Of a stretch of 9,435 nucleotides of DNA, positions 7,037-9,435 are shown piece by piece. Both the position numbers and the translations under genes were made by a program. Every line of letters begins with the position of its first letter. The first letter of the stretch is position 1. This stretch comes from DASSJF01 sp035934535 (GTDB taxonomy: Bacteria > Sysuimicrobiota > Sysuimicrobiia > Sysuimicrobiales > Segetimicrobiaceae): assembly GCA_035934535.1 (NCBI GenBank), contig DASYXS010000042.1, positions 1 through 9,435 of the forward strand, written 5' to 3'. The notes under the pieces were generated by a model. The model did not search any database and was not told where the DNA came from. It saw nothing but the letters and a program-made list of their open reading frames with translations.

Positions 7037-7071
7037 GCCGGGCGGCGCGGCTCCTGCCGCACCGCCCACGT

Positions 7072-7782
7072 CTATGGCTTCGGCACTCGCAGAGGGGACA
7101 CGAACGCTTCCCTGATCCAGACGTTCGGACCGCTGGCCAAAACGGAGCGGACGACCTGGGCGACGTCGTCGGGCAACAGGGCCCAGTCCCTCGCCGCGGC
7201 GCCGGCGGAAAACGACGTTTGGACCGAGCCCGGCTCCACGACGCTGACCTTGACGCCGCTGTTGCGGACCTCGAGGCCGACGGCCTCGGTAAACCCGATG
7301 ACCGCAAATTTCGAGGCCGAATATGCCGCGCTTCCGGCCATGCCCATGCGCCCCGCTCCCGAGGCAATATTGACGATGTGACCGCGGCCCTGACGCAGCA
7401 TCACCGGCAGTGCCGCCTTCGTGAACAGGAAGACGCCCGTCAGGTTGACTTCAATGAGACGGCGCCAGGCGTCGAGCGGCATTTCATGCACGGGGCCGGA
7501 CCACCCGATGCCGGCGTTGTTGACCACACCGTCAACGGACCCGCCCCATTCCTGCGCGCGGGCGACCGCCGCCGCCGCGGTGGCTTCGTCCGTAACGTCG
7601 CCGGCGACCGCCATCGCCCGATCCTCACCCGTTTCGTCGACGACGCGCGCCAACTCCGCCTTGGTCCGCGCCACCAGAACGACCCGTGCGCCGGCCTCGA
7701 CAAGATCTCTTGCCACCGCCCGGCCGATTCCGCGGCCGGCGCCGGTCACGATGATCACCCGCCCCGGCAAATCCGCATCCAC
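7072..7782 (-). CDS. Short-chain dehydrogenase/reductase (SDR), classical type
   Basis: This 236-residue cytosolic NAD(P)(H)-dependent oxidoreductase is of the classical SDR family; its substrate is not predictable. The Rossmann motif TGAGRGIG is at 13-20. Arg39 after the second strand hints at NADP(H) preference. GDV is at 61-63 and NNAG at 88-91. The catalytic set is complete: Asn113, Ser141 (IVNIASGAG), Tyr154 and Lys158 (YSASK). The PG motif is at 184-185 in VVEPGSVQTSF. The C-terminal helix is short, making the protein slightly smaller than the usual 245-260 residues. The start is GTG at 7782, supported by GGAGG 7 nt upstream (complement of 7790-7794). The gene ends 70 nt before the btuB riboswitch on the same strand. 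There is no sign that it belongs to the B12 functions. Confidence 0.93.
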   Translation of the reverse strand: MDADLPGRVIIVTGAGRGIGRAVARDLVEAGARVVLVARTKAELARVVDETGEDRAMAVAGDVTDEATAAAAVARAQEWGGSVDGVVNNAGIGWSGPVHEMPLDAWRRLIEVNLTGVFLFTKAALPVMLRQGRGHIVNIASGAGRMGMAGSAAYSASKFAVIGFTEAVGLEVRNSGVKVSVVEPGSVQTSFSAGAAARDWALLPDDVAQVVRSVLASGPNVWIREAFVSPLRVPKP

Positions 7783-7824
7783 GTGCGCACCTCCCCGCCT
7801 CGAATCCGCTCACCGCTTCCCCAG

Positions 7825-7830
7825 GCTATA
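7825..7830 (-). promoter_or_regulatory. Possible -10 element upstream of the SDR gene
   Basis: TATAGC stands out in a GC-rich stretch on the minus strand, 42 nt before the GTG start at 7782. No convincing -35 is seen at 16-18 nt upstream; that place is occupied by a GC-rich hairpin (7844-7864). Confidence 0.3.
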
Positions 7831-7843
7831 CTGCGGGCGCGCG

Positions 7844-7864
7844 TCGGCCCCCTCGGAGGGCCGA
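7844..7864. repeat. Perfect 7-bp inverted repeat, candidate hairpin
   Basis: TCGGCCC, loop CCTCGGA, GGGCCGA. It is located between the secreted protein gene and the SDR gene. No T-run follows on either strand. It may be a transcript hairpin or an operator overlapping the SDR promoter region. Confidence 0.5.
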
Positions 7865-7888
7865 GCGGTGCCTCGGGCGTGCACACGA

Positions 7889-7917
7889 CGAGACGCCGGT
7901 CAAACGGCCGGCGTCTC
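7889..7917 (-). terminator. Strong 11-bp hairpin downstream of the secreted protein gene
   Basis: CGAGACGCCGG and CCGGCGTCTCG are perfect complements around an 8-nt loop. It begins 63 nt after the stop of the minus-strand gene ending at 7980. There is no U-tract (the minus strand continues TCGTGTGCACG), so it would be a non-canonical terminator or an mRNA-stabilising hairpin. Its position between two same-strand genes fits separation of transcription units. Confidence 0.5.
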
Positions 7918-7979
7918 GCGAGATCACAAACGCGCACCACCGCGCGCCGCGAGCGTCGCGGCGCCTCGACGGCTGTTGT

Positions 7980-8600
7980 TTAGTTCTTCCCCCCGCCGGG
8001 CTTCACGGGCACGGTCTCCGACGGCCCATTCGCAACGTTCGGGTGGAGCGTCGCGATGGCTCGCTGCAGCACCGGCATCGTCGTGCTGATCTTCGCGGCG
8101 GTGTTCTCCGTCGTGCCGACGGCGACGTACACACGACTGCCGTGCGTTACACACGTCTCAACGCTCTGCCGCGGCTCCCCATTGCCGGCCTTCCAGTTAT
8201 AGACTCGGCTGTAAGCGGGCTGGCCGCCGATCGTCGCGGGTCCTTCCTTGACGGTCGTCCACGTGTGGATCGCGTAGCGCAGCACGAGGTCGGACTCACT
8301 GACGCAGTCCTGGGCGCTAATCGGCACCCTCCAATCGTAGACCGTTACATCCAGACTGTCCGGAAGCGCCGACGGCTTGGGCGCCGGCGACTTCGCCTCG
8401 ACACTCGGGTTCTTGGTCTGAACCGTGACGATCCATGACGCAGGAACGTTGATCGAAAACCGGTTCTGCGGGTCCCGGACGGCCCTGAGAGTCAGATTCT
8501 GCGCCGTCACGGAGCCGGTCGTGGCCAGCGCCGCGATGACAGCGCCGGCCAGCAGCGCGCCGGCTGTCCGCATCACCGAGCTGCGACGTTTGTTTTCCAC
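7980..8600 (-). CDS. Secreted PsbP-like/uncharacterised protein
   Basis: This 206-residue exported protein is of unknown function. The N-terminus is basic (MENKRRSSVMR), then a hydrophobic stretch AGALLAGAVIAALATTG (13-29) and a cleavage site near VTA-Q (33/34). The mature part begins with a pattern common in PsbP-like or DcrB-like secreted domains: DPQNRFSINVPASWIV (43-58). A strand-rich core follows, with LDVTVYDW (83-90), GQPAYSRVYNW (126-136) and SRVYVAVGTT (155-164). A helix ends the fold (TTMPVLQRAIATLH), followed by a Pro/Gly tail. Cys99 and Cys150 are the only cysteines in the mature part and could form a disulfide. The reading frame is open further upstream (to 8669), but GTG at 8600 has GGAGG 8 nt before it and gives a proper signal peptide. 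Family assignment is tentative; the neighbours give no functional hint. Confidence 0.82.
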   Translation of the reverse strand: MENKRRSSVMRTAGALLAGAVIAALATTGSVTAQNLTLRAVRDPQNRFSINVPASWIVTVQTKNPSVEAKSPAPKPSALPDSLDVTVYDWRVPISAQDCVSESDLVLRYAIHTWTTVKEGPATIGGQPAYSRVYNWKAGNGEPRQSVETCVTHGSRVYVAVGTTENTAAKISTTMPVLQRAIATLHPNVANGPSETVPVKPGGGKN

Positions 8601-8605
8601 GAACG

Positions 8606-8615
8606 TCACCTCCTC
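8606..8615 (-). promoter_or_regulatory. Strong ribosome binding site that sets the start at GTG 8600
   Basis: GAGGAGGTGA on the minus strand is a near-perfect anti-16S match. It argues against the longer reading frame that begins at 8669 and would otherwise bury the signal peptide behind 23 residues. Confidence 0.8.
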
Positions 8616-8654
8616 GCTCAACACACGCCCAAAGCCGTGCGCGGCGGTCCGCGC

Positions 8655-8670
8655 AGTGCCAAATGGCACT
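8655..8670. promoter_or_regulatory. Perfect inverted repeat, candidate operator
   Basis: AGTGCCAAATGGCACT consists of 7-nt arms around two bases. It lies 55 nt upstream of the start codon of the secreted protein gene, a position where a dimeric regulator could act. No known operator family is assigned. Confidence 0.45.
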
Positions 8671-8814
8671 AGTCCGCCCCTTTTTTCCCTGAGGTCAGAG
8701 CCTCAAAACCACCGAGGCCCGCCCGCAGCTTGGCCGCAGTCAACTCTCCGGCCCGCCGCTGAAGGAGCGCCCGGATGGGGCTGAAAGGTCCCCAAGCCTG
8801 CCCGTTTGTTACGG

Positions 8815-8830
8815 CACGCGGCGCCGCGTG
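8815..8830. repeat. 16-bp perfect palindrome
   Basis: CACGCGGCGCCGCGTG reads the same on both strands with no spacer. It lies 12 nt past the CCA end of the tRNA-like fragment on the minus strand. It could be the old tRNA transcription terminator (without a U-run) or a protein-binding site. Confidence 0.45.
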
Positions 8831-8842
8831 ACGTCGATAGAT

Positions 8843-8873
8843 GGCGGAGGGGGGGAGATTTGAACTCCCGGCT
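8843..8873 (-). pseudogene. 3' end of a tRNA gene (probably tRNA-Ser), likely attachment-site remnant
   Basis: The minus strand reads GGGAG-TTCAAAT-CTCCC, a perfect T-arm with a 7-nt loop. It is followed by the acceptor half CCCCTCC, a discriminator G and CCA. CCCCTCC-G-CCA is the usual end of tRNA-Ser, requiring a 5' acceptor strand GGAGGGG. I find no such strand in the roughly 120 nt upstream, and no 5+7+5 anticodon arm. A hairpin TTCCGA...TCGGAA just upstream could pass for a variable arm but does not fit well. A complete gene is therefore not supported. A 3' tRNA fragment alone is the classic mark left at the far end of an element integrated at a tRNA gene; an unusual or intron-bearing tRNA is the alternative. 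Confidence 0.62.
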
Positions 8874-8947
8874 TCCGACGAGCACAACGCCTCGGAACCA
8901 TTGAAACACAAGCCTCGCGGCGACGCCAGCTGAGCAACCGAGGCCCC

Positions 8948-8965
8948 TTGCACTCATTTTGCACT
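8948..8965. repeat. Paired direct repeats TTGCACT, 11-nt period
   Basis: TTGCACT occurs at 8948-8954 and again at 8959-8965, one helical turn apart. They lie about 75 nt from the tRNA fragment on the presumed element side. Spaced short direct repeats next to a core site resemble arm-type binding sites of tyrosine integrases. This is inference from position; no integrase gene is in the window. Confidence 0.45.
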
Positions 8966-8976
8966 TATCAGCCGCC

Positions 8977-9435
8977 TTAGCGCTGGACTGTCCCTTCTTC
9001 GGCCAGGCGGACGACGTCGCGACCTTCGGCAACGATGCCCTCCTCGAGCGCCATCGCCAAATCCGCATGACCTTCGCCGATTGTCGATTCCGAGTCGCAG
9101 GTCGCCAAGTAGCGCAGCGTGCTCGAACCGCCCATGCGGATGAGCAGAGTAGCGGCGCTGTTTCGCGCCCCTGGCAGGAGATCAGGGTCAGCCAGGGCTC
9201 GAGCAATGGGCCACAGGAGTCGTTGAAGCTCACTCGGGCTAATACGTTCGCGACGACCGATCGTGCCACCGCGTCCCAGATAGAGCCGAACGACCTTCTC
9301 CTGCTCGAACCGATGCTTCAATGATTGCACGGCTGCGGCCAGTCGGGTCCGGGCGGCCCGGTCCCTTCGCGTTTCTTCCTGCCGCCACGCCAGTTTCGGT
9401 CCGAGCACGTAGTTGACCACAGCGCCGACCAAGCC
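8977..9435 (-). CDS. Hypothetical protein, partial at its N-terminus (window edge)
   Basis: At least 152 residues, with the frame still open at the right edge; a TTG at 9432 could serve as start but the true start is probably outside. The visible N-terminus is hydrophobic (GLVGAVVNYVLGPKLAW), consistent with the end of one membrane helix. A charged, probably helical stretch follows (RQEETRRDRAARTRLAAAVQ), then LKHRFEQEKVVRLYL. The C-terminal half is a soluble region with PSELQRLLWPIARALADP and a short helix-rich tail. I recognise no family. The composition is less GC-biased and less Ala-rich than the genes to the left. Together with its position beyond the tRNA fragment, this suggests it belongs to an inserted element. 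The stop is TAA at 8977. Confidence 0.6.
   Translation of the reverse strand, partial: GLVGAVVNYVLGPKLAWRQEETRRDRAARTRLAAAVQSLKHRFEQEKVVRLYLGRGGTIGRRERISPSELQRLLWPIARALADPDLLPGARNSAATLLIRMGGSSTLRYLATCDSESTIGEGHADLAMALEEGIVAEGRDVVRLAEEGTVQR

Larger units (their letters stand above)
6662..7071 (-). other. 410-nt non-coding regulatory leader of btuB
   Basis: No gene lies between the short-chain dehydrogenase stop and the btuB start. Read on the minus strand, the stretch contains in order a possible promoter, a cobalamin riboswitch aptamer, a linker, an intrinsic terminator and the btuB ribosome binding site. Overlapping open frames on both strands here (for example 6243-7115 and 6640-7983, plus) are explained by GC-rich RNA structure, not coding. 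Confidence 0.85.
8601..8976. other. 376-nt non-coding stretch with structured elements
   Basis: No convincing gene. It contains the upstream region of the secreted protein gene with an inverted repeat (8655-8670), a 16-bp palindrome (8815-8830), a tRNA 3' fragment (about 8843-8873) and two TTGCACT repeats (8948-8965). Open frames crossing it (8669-8953 and 8703-9269, minus) translate the tRNA-like sequence and are judged spurious. Confidence 0.7.

Noticed and set aside
5907..7367. Minus-strand open frame of 486 codons running through the riboswitch and terminator
   Set aside because: It crosses three well-supported features in another frame (SDR, riboswitch, btuB) and has no recognisable domain.
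6640..7983. Plus-strand open frame of 447 codons over the riboswitch and SDR gene
   Set aside because: It is antisense to the SDR with intact catalytic residues and to the riboswitch; product of low-complexity Arg/Pro type.
8655..8686. Plus-strand intrinsic terminator made of the 8655-8670 repeat and the T-run 8681-8686
   Set aside because: Ten bases separate the stem from the T-run, too far for a standard terminator, and no plus-strand gene precedes it.
8655..8690. Sigma-54 promoter beginning with TGGCAC
   Set aside because: No TTGC-type -12 element follows at the required spacing on either strand.
8843..8948. A complete tRNA gene on the minus strand, using the D-arm-like TTGCTCAGCTGG near 8926-8937
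   Set aside because: The 5' bases GGGGCCT do not pair with the acceptor half CCCCTCC, and no 5-bp anticodon stem with a 7-nt loop can be drawn.
8669..8953. Minus-strand 94-codon frame, and an overlapping 188-codon frame at 8703-9269
   Set aside because: Both translate the tRNA T-arm and structured DNA; neither has a ribosome site or a recognisable domain.
1..9435. CRISPR arrays or insertion-sequence termini
   Set aside because: No regularly spaced direct repeats and no transposase-like coding sequence were seen.

Overview
The window comes from a high-GC bacterium with an outer membrane, because it carries a TonB-dependent receptor and a TonB protein. Almost all genes lie on the minus strand, with mixed ATG and GTG starts and mostly GGAGG-type ribosome binding sites. 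TonB machinery, cobyric acid synthase and many Ala/Arg-rich proteins would fit a high-GC diderm lineage such as an uncultured Terrabacteria-type phylum (Armatimonadota or Sysuimicrobiota-like). That placement is inference only; no taxonomic marker gene is present.

Layout from low to high coordinate: (1) a small secreted Pro/Ala/Gly-rich protein (28-558, minus). (2) A CtBP-type D-2-hydroxyacid dehydrogenase (628-1626, minus), 68 nt behind cobyric acid synthase cobQ (1695-3275, minus); the two may be cotranscribed. (3) A small multi-spanning membrane protein resembling the DUF6580 'putative transport protein' family, divergent from cobQ (3331-3879, plus), whose 3' end overlaps by 16 nt with the convergent tonB-like gene. 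(4) A btuB-tonB operon (6661 down to 3864, minus), with tonB starting 2 nt after the btuB stop. (5) A 410-nt leader (6662-7071) holding a clear cobalamin riboswitch (about 6807-7002) followed by an intrinsic terminator (6719-6750). (6) A short-chain dehydrogenase/reductase (7072-7782, minus). (7) A secreted PsbP-like-looking protein (7980-8600, minus). (8) A 376-nt non-coding stretch with a perfect inverted repeat, a 16-bp palindrome, a 3' fragment of a tRNA (best read as tRNA-Ser) and paired TTGCACT repeats. (9) A hypothetical protein with one N-terminal hydrophobic segment, open at the window's right edge.

The core theme is vitamin B12. When cobalamin is plentiful the riboswitch should stop transcription before btuB-tonB. 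When it is scarce, the outer-membrane receptor and its energy transducer are made. cobQ amidates the corrin ring in synthesis or salvage. The DUF6580-like protein, sandwiched between cobQ and tonB, is a candidate for the missing inner-membrane corrinoid step, since no BtuCDF is visible here. The right end looks like the junction of an integrative element inserted at the 3' end of a tRNA gene: host genes lie on the left, and the hypothetical protein and TTGCACT repeats on the presumed element side.
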